A stretch of 21,717 nucleotides of DNA from SHLQ01 sp964562985. GTDB taxonomy: Bacteria > Actinomycetota > Acidimicrobiia > Acidimicrobiales > SHLQ01. The translations under genes were made by a program, and so were the position numbers. The DNA is taken from contig CAZLWE010000058.1 of assembly GCA_964562985.1 (NCBI GenBank), positions 1 through 21,717 on the forward strand, in the 5' to 3' direction. The number at the start of each line of letters is the position of its first letter. Position 1 is the stretch's first letter. The notes beneath the pieces were generated by a model, which was not told the DNA's origin, ran no database searches, and was given only the letters and a program-made list of their open reading frames with translations. This document shows, piece after piece, positions 15,601 through 21,717 of the stretch.

Positions 15601-16127
15601 CGGTCCGCCGGGCAGAACTTTCCGCGGGCATCGAGGGTGCCCCGCTGTCGACTGTGGCGGCACGGCACCTGTTCCATCTGATGGCCTACAAGGACGAGTA
15701 CGAGGTTGCCCGGCTGGCGTTGAGCGCAGACATGGAAGCGAAGGCGAAGGCTCGCTTCGGGCCAAATGCCAAGCTCTCCTATCAGCTCAAGCCGCCATCG
15801 CTCAAGAAGGTCGGCGTCGATCGCAAAGTCGCAATTCCCGAGAAGGCCGCCCGAAAGACCTTTGGGTCGCTACTGAAGACGAAGAAGCTGCGCGGCACCC
15901 GCCTCGACCCCTTCGGTCGTTCAGAGGAACGGCGGATCGAGCGGGAACTCATCAGCGAGTATCGAGACTTGTTGGTGCAGCTGAGTTCGGGGCTTGATGC
16001 AGACAACGTTGGCGAGGCGGTGGAGATCGCGGAACTTGCCGACATGATCCGCGGTTTCGACGAGATCAAGCTCGCAAACGTGGCGCGCTATAGGGAGGCC
16101 GTTTCGGCGCGACTCGCGAAGTCATGA
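12663..16127 (+). CDS. Indolepyruvate ferredoxin oxidoreductase, single-chain fused type
   Basis: This 1154-residue enzyme should decarboxylate arylpyruvates or related 2-oxoacids to acyl-CoA, with thiamine diphosphate and Fe-S clusters passing electrons to ferredoxin. The N-terminal pyrimidine-binding domain carries GYRGSPLGGIEG near 50. YYCSGCPHN (Cys427, Cys430) precedes the ThDP domain with GDG at 491-493 and Asn520, the standard GDG-x(n)-N motif. A cysteine cluster follows (629, 632, 635, 641, 662, 668, 673), fit for a [4Fe-4S] centre. The gamma domain begins at about 717 (GIGGTGVVTVSQ) with QKGGQVVSNLRIG, and a C-terminal domain extends to the end. This is the alpha-plus-gamma fusion known in aerobic proteobacteria and actinobacteria. 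The overlapping upstream gene suggests coupling. The true substrate could be a branched-chain 2-oxoacid. Confidence 0.92.
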   Translation: MNPPELRLTERLSATEGMITLSGAQALMRIPVDQHRIDAASGSRLATLVSGYRGSPLGGIEGIVAQHKAVLDAADVHFVSGVNEELAATAVWGSQMSTLEANPRFDGVLGLWYGKGPGVDRSGDAFRHGNFAGVHPKGGVLALAGDDPECKSSTIPSASEFALHDAGMPVVYPGDVADVLRLGRFGVELSRASGLWVGFKVHTDVADGFATIPASSADVDISPFVYEVDGEPWRHTVNNNLLAPHSLMLEEELFGHRTEAALGFARENSLDRSYGASDAWLGIVVAGKPHGDVRDALKLLGIDGQLDDLGVRIYVPGLISPLEPQGLRAFAQGLESILVVEAKRPFIETQVRDLLYDDPDRPNVYGKFDLERERLIPVAGALSGTSLVEPLRRVIATKVDASRLARQRQRIPLLGDSGLPGRTPYYCSGCPHNTSTTALEGSLVGGGIGCHSMVLWMDRSTVGLTQMGGEGAQWVGTAPFVHDPHRFQNLGDGTFFHSGSLAIRQAVAAETNITFKLLYNGVVAMTGGQDAAGEMPVPELTRWLDAEGVVATVVVTDDVDKYGSNADFAAGCRVVDRAEFDDVQRELRDIPGVTALVYDQGCAADLRRRRKRGTIDTPTTRVMINEAICEGCGHCGEVSNCMSVHPVETPFGRKTQIHQESCNLDLSCLGGNCPAFVTVEIDPDDAVVADTPGAAYGVGKAPSEPLRPREASLLIVGIGGTGVVTVSQVLSTAAMLDDLVATSLDQTGLAQKGGQVVSNLRIGPKSYEGAAKVGAGDADTLLLFDMVGGSQPKVLERGDPESTVAIVSTTQVPTGEMVTSLEHENFPEADRFRRAIDAATRDTSNRYVDAEAIARYVFASQPAANLLVTGMAYQLGRIPVSAASIETAIGLNGVAVDMNVAAFTLGRRLMADPDLLEEIVHASKPNRVPPPFPDAQTQRMLDEVPYPTEELAEVLHWRIPELIEWGDVRTARTYVHDIAAVRRAELSAGIEGAPLSTVAARHLFHLMAYKDEYEVARLALSADMEAKAKARFGPNAKLSYQLKPPSLKKVGVDRKVAIPEKAARKTFGSLLKTKKLRGTRLDPFGRSEERRIERELISEYRDLLVQLSSGLDADNVGEAVEIAELADMIRGFDEIKLANVARYREAVSARLAKS

Positions 16128-16133
16128 CAGGAT
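16128..16133 (+). promoter_or_regulatory. Possible -10 hexamer CAGGAT before the MaoC-like gene
   Basis: CAGGAT lies six bases before the ATG at 16140, the same spacing as the TANNNT sites elsewhere, but its first base departs from consensus. It may give the MaoC-like gene a separate leaderless transcript besides read-through from the gene upstream. Confidence 0.3.
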
Positions 16134-16139
16134 GACGCC

Positions 16140-16601
16140 ATGGGCGTTTCTGTTAAGGACATCGACGGGCTTCGAGCACTGATCACCGAGGACTGGGGGG
16201 AGTGGACCGCACCGGTCGAGGTCACCCAAGAGATGATTAACACCTTCGCTGACGTGACGAAGGATCATCAGTGGATCCACGTCGATATCGAAAAGGCCGA
16301 GGCCGGCCCATTTGGTGGTCCGATCGCGCATGGTTTCCTGACGCTCAGCTTGGTCTCGCACTTCAGCGTGGAGATGGGCCTTGAGGTAGACGGGCTCTTG
16401 GGAGTGCTCAACTACGGTGCAGATAAGCTCCGATTCCTGAACCCGGTACCGGCGGGCGCCCAGGTGCACGCGAAGGGGCGCATCGTTGACGTCACACAGA
16501 AGTCATCGGGCGTCTTGATGAAGCGGGAGATCGCTGTTCACGTGGTTGACGACGATACGCCTGCGCTCGTTTACGAGAGCCTTGGACTGTTGTTGGGCTA
16601 G
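16140..16601 (+). CDS. MaoC-like hotdog hydratase, NodN type
   Basis: This 153-residue hotdog-fold protein of the MaoC dehydratase family is predicted to hydrate 2-enoyl-CoA thioesters. The hydratase motif reads FADVTKDHQWIHVD (36-49), with Asp42 and His47 at the places of the catalytic Asp/His pair, followed by GPFGGPIAHGFLTLSL, the wording typical of the NodN-like branch. The length is normal for single-domain MaoC proteins. It starts 12 bases after the indolepyruvate oxidoreductase stop. There is no strong ribosome binding site, but a hexamer six bases before the ATG hints at leaderless expression. Its neighbours (acyl-CoA synthetase, thioesterases, 2-oxoacid oxidoreductase) suggest work in acyl-CoA breakdown, but the substrate is unknown. 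Confidence 0.88.
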   Translation: MGVSVKDIDGLRALITEDWGEWTAPVEVTQEMINTFADVTKDHQWIHVDIEKAEAGPFGGPIAHGFLTLSLVSHFSVEMGLEVDGLLGVLNYGADKLRFLNPVPAGAQVHAKGRIVDVTQKSSGVLMKREIAVHVVDDDTPALVYESLGLLLG

Positions 16602-16615
16602 ATCTTGCGGCCCGT

Positions 16616-16644
16616 TTGACCAGTGGGAATCGATCTTCTAGGGT
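16616..16644 (+). promoter_or_regulatory. Canonical housekeeping-type promoter of the molybdenum hydroxylase operon
   Basis: TTGACC (-35, 16616-16621) and TAGGGT (-10, 16639-16644) are separated by exactly 17 bp, the best promoter match in the window. Transcription should begin near 16650-16651, giving a leader of about 62 bases before the ATG at 16713 with AGGGGGA (16696-16702) as ribosome binding site. Confidence 0.75.
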
Positions 16645-16659
16645 GAACCATCGATCTTC
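16629..16659 (+). repeat. Direct repeat of ATCGATCTTC spaced 21 bp, over the promoter
   Basis: ATCGATCTTC occurs at 16629-16638 (in the spacer, touching the -10) and again at 16650-16659 (at the start site). The 21-bp period equals two helical turns, as expected for protein bound on one face of DNA. Confidence 0.6.
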
Positions 16660-16679
16660 GATTATCGATAATCGGAGAT
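16654..16679. promoter_or_regulatory. 26-bp near-perfect palindrome at the transcription start, probable operator
   Basis: The core CGATTATCGATAATCG (16659-16674) is a perfect 16-bp palindrome. Five more bases on each side pair with a single mismatch (T16658 against G16675). It lies at about +4 to +29, where a bound repressor would block transcription. In RNA it could also fold into an 11-bp hairpin with a UCGA loop. No regulator gene is in the window, so the binding protein is unknown. Confidence 0.65.
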
Positions 16680-16712
16680 TTGGGGGACATACCTTAGGGG
16701 GAACAGGCTGGC

Positions 16713-17549
16713 ATGGTGCTCTATAGCCGACCGCGTACGGTCGACGAAGCGCTCAGTGTTTTGCGCGAGGCAAATGGAAACGGACGGGTGCTCGTGGGGG
16801 GCACAGACCTCTTGGTGCACGTCCGTCGCCAGCCCGTCGAGTCGTTGGTGTTGGTCGACATTAAGGCCGCAACGGACCTGCCACCTGCCCTTGAGATCAC
16901 GGATTCGGGGGTTCGGGTCGGACCGACCGCAACGATGGCCGACCTCGTGTCGAATACGCAGGTCGTTGAGTGGTACCCGTCGCTCGTCGCCGCTGCGAAC
17001 GTTGTTGGCTCTGTGGCCATCCGCAACCGGGCGACCTTGGTCGGCAATATCTGCAACGCCTCCCCAGCCTGTGACACGGCCCCATCGTTGTATGTGCACA
17101 ACGCACTGGTAACGATCCGAGGGGAAGCGGGCGAGCGCGAGGTGGGCATTGCTGACTTCTTCCAGGGCCCCGGTCAGACAGCGTGTGCGCCGGGCGAGCT
17201 CGTAACCCGGATCGATATTCCTAAGCCCGATGACGGCTACCGCTGTGCCTTTCAACGACTAACCCGTCGCCGCGGCGTTGACCTGGCAACCGTGAGCGCC
17301 GCCGCCGGGGTAAGCCGAGATGGTTTGGTCGCAATTGCCCTCGGGGCTGTCGCCCCGACTCCGGTGAAGGCCGTTGCTGGCAAGCCGATCGACGTGTTCG
17401 ACGAGGTAGCGGTCCAACAGCTCGCCGAAGAGCTCACCGAAATCGCAACCCCGATCTCCGACGTTCGGGCCACCCAGCAATACCGCCGAGCGATGGCCAC
17501 CGTGCTGACCGCTCGTGCCATCACCGCCGCTGGAACGGAGGGGTCATGA
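16713..17549 (+). CDS. Molybdenum hydroxylase FAD-binding subunit (CoxM/XdhB-like)
   Basis: This is the medium subunit (278 residues) of a three-part xanthine-dehydrogenase-family enzyme. It binds FAD and passes electrons from the 2Fe-2S subunit to an acceptor. The two flavin-binding motifs are visible: VGGTDL (28-33) and ATLVGNICNASPACDTAP (107-124), the local form of the family's T-x-G-G-N segment. The C-terminal CO-dehydrogenase-flavoprotein-like domain contains RRRGVDLATVSAAAGV. Length is typical (about 280). It is the first gene after the strong promoter and palindrome at 16616-16679. The ATG at 16713 has a good ribosome binding site 10 bases upstream. The stop overlaps the next start by 4 bp (ATGA). 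Confidence 0.92.
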   Translation: MVLYSRPRTVDEALSVLREANGNGRVLVGGTDLLVHVRRQPVESLVLVDIKAATDLPPALEITDSGVRVGPTATMADLVSNTQVVEWYPSLVAAANVVGSVAIRNRATLVGNICNASPACDTAPSLYVHNALVTIRGEAGEREVGIADFFQGPGQTACAPGELVTRIDIPKPDDGYRCAFQRLTRRRGVDLATVSAAAGVSRDGLVAIALGAVAPTPVKAVAGKPIDVFDEVAVQQLAEELTEIATPISDVRATQQYRRAMATVLTARAITAAGTEGS

Positions 17550-18049
17550 ATACCGAAGAGATTCTGACGCAGCTTGCGCCAATCGACGTCAACCTCAGCG
17601 TGAACGGCAAGTCCGTGGATGTATCGGTGCCAGCGCATCGAACCTTGCTCGATGCGCTCCGCGACGATGCATGTCTCACGGGCTCGAAGAAGTGCTGCGC
17701 CGACGGTGAATGTGGTGCATGCACGGTCTTTCTCGACGGAACGCTGGTCAACTCCTGCCTTGTGCTCGCAGTCGAGGCGCAAGGCCATGAGGTCACCACG
17801 ATCGAAGGGCTGTCCATCGACGGCCTGAGCGACTTGCAACAGGAGTTCCTGAACGCTGGCGCCGTGCAATGCGGTGTGTGTATCCCGGGCCAAGTGGTTG
17901 CGGCCGAGGGCTTGTTGCGAACAAACCCGAAAGCCACCGCTGAGGAAATCCGCGACGCGATGTCAGGCAACCTCTGCCGGTGCGCTGGCTACGAACGCAT
18001 CGTGTCGGCCATTCAGGCCGCAGCGGAAACTCGAGTGGAGATCACATGA
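17546..18049 (+). CDS. Molybdenum hydroxylase [2Fe-2S] subunit (CoxS/XdhC-like)
   Basis: This is the small iron-sulfur subunit (167 residues) that carries electrons from the molybdenum centre to FAD. The plant-type N-terminal cluster ligands are Cys51, Cys56, Cys59 and Cys71, with exact C-x4-C-x2-C-x11-C spacing. The second, helical cluster domain uses Cys109/Cys112 (QCGVCIPG) and Cys144/Cys146 (NLCRCAGY). An extra cysteine, Cys50, sits next to the first ligand. The N-terminus is slightly long, about 15 residues before the ferredoxin fold. It overlaps both neighbours by 4 bp, so the three subunits should be made in step. Confidence 0.95.
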   Translation: MNTEEILTQLAPIDVNLSVNGKSVDVSVPAHRTLLDALRDDACLTGSKKCCADGECGACTVFLDGTLVNSCLVLAVEAQGHEVTTIEGLSIDGLSDLQQEFLNAGAVQCGVCIPGQVVAAEGLLRTNPKATAEEIRDAMSGNLCRCAGYERIVSAIQAAAETRVEIT

Positions 18050-20337
18050 GTGGGCAGGGCAAACCAGATGATCAGATTGCTCCTGGTCACGCCGTCGGCG
18101 AATCGGTACTGCGATACGGCGGTGTCGGCCGAGTGTCTGGCGCACAGTTGTATCTAAGCGATCTCGAATTTCCCGATACGGCTCATGTGGCCTTTACGAC
18201 GGTCGAGGCTGGTTGTGCACAGATCAACTCGATCGACACGTCGAAGGCCGACGGTCTGCCGGGCATTATCGCGATCATCAGTGCCGAGGATCTCCCGAAT
18301 CAGAATCGGTTTGGCATCTCCCATCAGGATCGCCCGCTGCTGGCAACCGACACGGTGAACTTTCATGGCGAGCCGATCGTTGCGGTCGTGGCCGAAGATA
18401 CCGAGATCGCCCAATTGGCGGCCTCGCTGATCGAGGTCGACTTCACCCCGCTCGACGGCGTCTACAACCTCGATCAGGCGCTTGGGTCTGACGCTCGCCT
18501 CGTGCAGCATCCGAAGTATCGGTCGGACGACCGCAAAGACACCAACGTCATCGAAGCGGTGAAATACGAGTGGGGTGACGTGTCGGCGAGCGAACCCGAC
18601 GCCGATGTGGTGGTGGAGAACACCTATACCTTCCCGATGGTCACACACTTCACCATCGAGCCCGGGGGCGTTATTGCCCGACCGTACGAGGAAACCGGCG
18701 TGGAGGTGTACTCGCCCATTCAGCACCCGTTCTTGCTGCAGCGCATCATCGCAAGCGTGCACGACCTTCCGCTGAACAAGGTGCGGGTCGTTGCCCCGGA
18801 CCCCGGTGGCGGTTTCGGCGGCAAGCAAACGCCGCGCTATGAGCCCTTGATGGCGTTCCTCGCGATGCACACGCAGAGGACTTGTCGCCTGATTCTCTCG
18901 CTCGAAGAGACGTTCCAGCTGATGCGTCGCTCGGGCTGTCGTGTCGAGGCCCGTACTGGCTTCGCGAACGACGGAAGTCTCGTCTTTCATCAGCTCAAGG
19001 CCGACTTTCTCATAGGCGCCTACACCGACGTCGCTCCGCGCGTCATGCAAAAGGGCAGCTACGTCGGCGCGGGACCATATCGGATTCCTGCAGTGCAGAT
19101 CGACGCGCAGGCCGTGCTTTCGAACACGACGCCAAGCTGTGCGTTCCGCGGCTTCGGTGCGCCACAAGTTGGTTGGGCGACCGAGTCTCAAATCGAAGCC
19201 GGTGCCCGGGCGCTCGGCATCGACGGTTTGGAGATTCGACGCAAGAACCTCGTCGACGCCGGGGAGGCCTTCATCCAAGGAGAACACGAGGCGGCGGCCG
19301 ACGGCCGTTGGCACGAGAGCCTTGAACGGGCCGCGGAGTTGGTCGGCTGGGACCAACCGACAGGCCCAAACCGCGGACGTGGGATCGCGGTTGGTATCAA
19401 GCCTGGGGCTACATCAGGGTTGTCTCAGAGCTTGGTACGTCTCCTCTACGATGGCAGCGCCATCGCCTATGCCGGCACCTCCGACATGGGGCAGGGGGCG
19501 CGGACGCTCTGGAAGCAGATTCTCTCCGACGAACTCGGCGTGGAACTCGAGAAGATCACGATCGTCAGCGGCGATACCGAATCGGTACCTTTCGACCTGC
19601 AAACCTCCGCGAGTCGTTCGACGGTCTTTATGGGTGGCGCGGTGCTGATGGCCTGTGAAGACATCCGCCAGCGCGTCGCGGATCTCTACGCGGAGGTAGC
19701 CGACGTCGAGCCCGGGTCGATCAAGCACGGCCCCGGTGAGATCATCACTGAGCAGGGCCCGATCCCGCTTATCGAAGCGGCACAGACCGGGCTCGGAAAG
19801 CTTCGTGGTGAGTTCGTTGGGCAAGGTACCAACCGCTTGCGTGGCCGGGCCGGGCACCCGCTCGGCGGGGACGCAGCGTTCTATGAGTTCAACGCCACCG
19901 CAATCGAGGTCGAAGTCGATCCCGACACTGGCGAGGTGTTGCTCGTTCGCCACGCAACCGTCGGCGACGTTGGTAAAGAACTCAACCCGATCCAGGTGCG
20001 TTCCCAGGACGAGGGGGCCGCAATCATGGGGCTTGGGCATTCATTGATGGAGCAGGTGCTTCTGGACGAGAACGGGTGTATTCGAAATCTCGGAGCACTC
20101 GACTACCGGATACCCACCTACAACGACGTCGCGATCGAAATGCTGAGCGACTCGATAGAGAACGAGGATGGCCCCGGCCCATATGGGTGCAAGGGCATCA
20201 GTGAAGGCGCTCTGCTTTGCACCGCAGGCGCTGTCGGAGCAGCGGTCGCAGATGCGATCGGGGTGCCCGTCAAAGATCTTCCGCTGACGGCGGAACGAAT
20301 TTGGGAAGCGATGCAGGAGCGCGATGCGAATGCCTAG
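18046..20337 (+). CDS. Molybdenum hydroxylase catalytic (molybdopterin-binding) subunit
   Basis: This large subunit (763 residues from the ATG at 18046) holds the molybdopterin cofactor and hydroxylates the substrate. The motifs are PGGGFGGKQ (253-261), CAFRGFGAPQ (365-374) with Arg368, ASRSTVFMGGAV and the catalytic Glu720 in KGISEGALL. The FRGFG segment is the xanthine-dehydrogenase/aldehyde-oxidase form; the AYxCSFR loop of form I CO dehydrogenase is absent, so a role in CO oxidation is unlikely. Purines, N-heterocycles, aldehydes or aromatic CoA esters are possible substrates. The frame is open upstream, but the ATG overlapping the iron-sulfur subunit stop (ATGA) fits the operon pattern. 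Confidence 0.92.
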   Translation: MSGQGKPDDQIAPGHAVGESVLRYGGVGRVSGAQLYLSDLEFPDTAHVAFTTVEAGCAQINSIDTSKADGLPGIIAIISAEDLPNQNRFGISHQDRPLLATDTVNFHGEPIVAVVAEDTEIAQLAASLIEVDFTPLDGVYNLDQALGSDARLVQHPKYRSDDRKDTNVIEAVKYEWGDVSASEPDADVVVENTYTFPMVTHFTIEPGGVIARPYEETGVEVYSPIQHPFLLQRIIASVHDLPLNKVRVVAPDPGGGFGGKQTPRYEPLMAFLAMHTQRTCRLILSLEETFQLMRRSGCRVEARTGFANDGSLVFHQLKADFLIGAYTDVAPRVMQKGSYVGAGPYRIPAVQIDAQAVLSNTTPSCAFRGFGAPQVGWATESQIEAGARALGIDGLEIRRKNLVDAGEAFIQGEHEAAADGRWHESLERAAELVGWDQPTGPNRGRGIAVGIKPGATSGLSQSLVRLLYDGSAIAYAGTSDMGQGARTLWKQILSDELGVELEKITIVSGDTESVPFDLQTSASRSTVFMGGAVLMACEDIRQRVADLYAEVADVEPGSIKHGPGEIITEQGPIPLIEAAQTGLGKLRGEFVGQGTNRLRGRAGHPLGGDAAFYEFNATAIEVEVDPDTGEVLLVRHATVGDVGKELNPIQVRSQDEGAAIMGLGHSLMEQVLLDENGCIRNLGALDYRIPTYNDVAIEMLSDSIENEDGPGPYGCKGISEGALLCTAGAVGAAVADAIGVPVKDLPLTAERIWEAMQERDANA

Positions 20338-20396
20338 CAACCCAAGAACCAACACACGAACGCGGCTGGCTCGCGTCAGGCACAAGGAGAATCAAG

Positions 20397-21641
20397 ATGG
20401 CTAGCACGGTCGCCCTCACAGGCACGCTCGATACAAAGGGCGAAGAATATGCGTACGTAAAGGAACAGATCGAGGCGACCGGGACCAACGTCCTTATGGT
20501 CGACTGCGGCGTGTTGGGTGACCCGACGTTCACTCCCGACATCACTGCGGCCGAGGTCGCAGCGAAGGCTGGCGTTGACTTGGCCAAGTGGCGAGATGCG
20601 GGCGAGACCGCAGACGGTCGCGTTACGGCGAACCAAGCGATGGGCAAAGGTCTGACCGTCGTGCTCAACGAGCTGGTTGAGGAGGGCAAGATTCAAGCGG
20701 TTCTCGCCCTCGGCGGAACCGGAGGAACCGACCTCGCCAGTAGTGCATACCGCGAGCTTCCGCTCGGCTTCCCGAAGCTCATAGTGTCCACGATGGCGTC
20801 GAACAACACCCGTCCATACGTTGGCCACTCCGACATGTACATGGCGAACGCGGTGACCGACATCGCCGGTCTCAACAGCGTCAGCCGAGTCGTGCTGGCA
20901 AATGCCGCCCACGCGATCGCGGGGATGGCTGATCACTACGAGAAGACCAAGGAGTTGTCCGCAGCGAGCGAACCGCTTATCGGTATTTCCATGTTCGGTG
21001 TGACCACGCCTGGCGTGATGCGCATGCGCGAGCAACTCGAGGCCGATGGCTTCCAGGTTGCAACCTTCCACGCAGTGGGTGAAGGTGCTGGCATGGAGGC
21101 GCTTGTCGACGAAGGGATGATCGATGGCCTCATCGACTTCACCCTCCCCGAGATCATCAACCGCTGGAACAATGGCATCTTCGATCCGGGCATCGATCGA
21201 CTCAAGGCGATGACTCGCAACGACATCCCGGTCGTCGTAGTCCCCGGTGCGGCCGAGTGCTTCAACTTTGGGGCCGTCGACACGATCCCTGAGGAGTACA
21301 ACACTCCTGAGCGCAAGGTGCACATCCACAACCCGAACATCACGTCGCTGCATGCGACGCCTGACGAGTTGACCAAGTTGGGCGAGTACATCGCTGATCA
21401 CGTGAACCAGGCCAAGGGTCCAAAGGCCATGGCCTTCCCACTGGCGGGTCTCGACAACTACATGTCTTCGGGAAGCTGCTGGGACGGTAGTGACACGGCA
21501 CCGCTATTCGACGCGATCCGTTCGAATCTCGATGACGGGATCGAACTCGTCGAGATGGACAACAACATCAATGACGAAGCCTTCGCAGATGCCGTGTACG
21601 GCCTCTTCAAGGCTCGCTGGGAGCAGGCGCACCCCGCATGA
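20397..21641 (+). CDS. Tm-1-like ATP-binding domain protein (UPF0261)
   Basis: This 414-residue protein belongs to the UPF0261 / Tm-1-like family, named for the tomato Tm-1 resistance protein; its bacterial members lack a settled biochemical role. The N-terminus TVALTGTLDTKGEEYAYV is characteristic, and a glycine-rich GGTGGTDL (106-113) resembles a nucleotide-binding loop. The middle has MASNNTRPYVGHSDMYM and the C-terminus has FPLAGLDNYMSSGSCW. The length matches the family (about 400). The ATG at 20397 has AAGGAGA at 20384-20390 as ribosome binding site; the frame is open for 60 more codons upstream but that stretch is not protein-like. It lies 59 bases after the molybdenum subunit in the same operon, and its stop overlaps the next start (ATGA). 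Confidence 0.9.
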   Translation: MASTVALTGTLDTKGEEYAYVKEQIEATGTNVLMVDCGVLGDPTFTPDITAAEVAAKAGVDLAKWRDAGETADGRVTANQAMGKGLTVVLNELVEEGKIQAVLALGGTGGTDLASSAYRELPLGFPKLIVSTMASNNTRPYVGHSDMYMANAVTDIAGLNSVSRVVLANAAHAIAGMADHYEKTKELSAASEPLIGISMFGVTTPGVMRMREQLEADGFQVATFHAVGEGAGMEALVDEGMIDGLIDFTLPEIINRWNNGIFDPGIDRLKAMTRNDIPVVVVPGAAECFNFGAVDTIPEEYNTPERKVHIHNPNITSLHATPDELTKLGEYIADHVNQAKGPKAMAFPLAGLDNYMSSGSCWDGSDTAPLFDAIRSNLDDGIELVEMDNNINDEAFADAVYGLFKARWEQAHPA

Positions 21642-21717
21642 GCGGTGGGGACCAGTCGGTCCGCTTCCTGATGCTTCGGCATGGTCGAGTGGCACATCAC
21701 CGAGGTGATGTGCCACT
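21638..21717 (+). CDS. Histidine phosphatase (phosphoglycerate mutase-like) family protein, N-terminal fragment
   Basis: Only the first 26 codons are in the window, and the gene runs off the end. The ATG overlaps the UPF0261 stop by 4 bp. The peptide continues FLMLRHGRVAHHRGDVP from residue 10, containing the LRHG motif whose histidine is phosphorylated in this superfamily, and an HRGD(V)P stretch common in bacterial members. Function beyond phosphoryl transfer or hydrolysis cannot be judged. Confidence 0.7.
   Translation, partial: MSGGDQSVRFLMLRHGRVAHHRGDVP
21688..21717. repeat. Perfect 13-bp inverted repeat ending at the last base
   Basis: AGTGGCACATCAC (21688-21700) and GTGATGTGCCACT (21705-21717) are exact reverse complements around a CGAG loop, inside the histidine phosphatase coding sequence. 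The right arm ends on the final base of the window. Confidence 0.85.

Noticed and set aside
18154..19356. 400-codon minus-strand open frame opposite the molybdenum subunit
   Set aside because: It is a mirror of codon bias in a clear catalytic subunit gene. The peptide is Arg/His/Asp-rich with no family motif; the 341-codon frame at 20376-21401 was rejected for the same reason.
16713..20337. Aerobic form I carbon monoxide dehydrogenase (CoxMSL)
   Set aside because: The subunit order matches, but the catalytic subunit lacks the AYxCSFR loop and instead has the FRGFG form of xanthine-dehydrogenase-type enzymes.

Overview
The window reads as high-GC actinobacterial chromosome with dense, mostly co-directional and often overlapping genes. 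Several genes appear to start at the first base of their mRNA, directly after a TANNNT -10 hexamer, which is an actinobacterial habit. The gene families (HAAT transporter with an acyl-CoA synthetase, fused indolepyruvate oxidoreductase, molybdenum hydroxylase, Tm-1-like protein) and a protein with a W-x(3)-GRWYP motif suggest a member of the Acidimicrobiia. That placement is inference, because no rRNA or other marker gene is present.

Region 1 (1-8205) is one apparent operon: a long-chain-type acyl-CoA synthetase, then a complete branched-chain-amino-acid-type (HAAT) ABC importer: permeases LivH and LivM, lipoprotein binding protein, ATPases LivF and LivG. The first three genes overlap by one base each. 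The likely logic is import of a small carboxylate followed by CoA activation; the substrate cannot be read from the sequence. The binding-protein gene contains a 100-N assembly gap flanked by an identical 55-bp sequence, probably a collapsed tandem repeat in its acidic linker. A 16-bp hairpin with a GAAA loop separates the binding protein from the ATPases. LivH carries an extra hydrophobic insert of about 135 residues.

Region 2 (8217-11922) holds a second, diverged lipoprotein binding protein with its own promoter. It converges, across a shared inverted repeat, on a two-gene minus-strand operon of hotdog-fold thioesterases. That operon and an aldehyde dehydrogenase are driven from back-to-back promoters whose -10 hexamers overlap by two bases.

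Region 3 (11950-16601) holds a proline-rich protein of unknown function, translationally coupled to a single-chain indolepyruvate ferredoxin oxidoreductase, followed by a MaoC/NodN-like hydratase. Amino-acid or aryl-acid breakdown to acyl-CoA is a reasonable theme for regions 1 to 3.

Region 4 (16616-21717) starts with the best promoter in the window (TTGACC-17-TAGGGT), overlaid with a palindrome and a 10-bp direct repeat spaced by two helical turns. It drives a three-subunit molybdenum hydroxylase (FAD, 2Fe-2S and Mo subunits, each overlapping the next by 4 bp), then a Tm-1-like (UPF0261) protein and the start of a histidine-phosphatase-family gene cut by the window end.

No tRNA, rRNA, CRISPR array, transposase or phage gene was seen.
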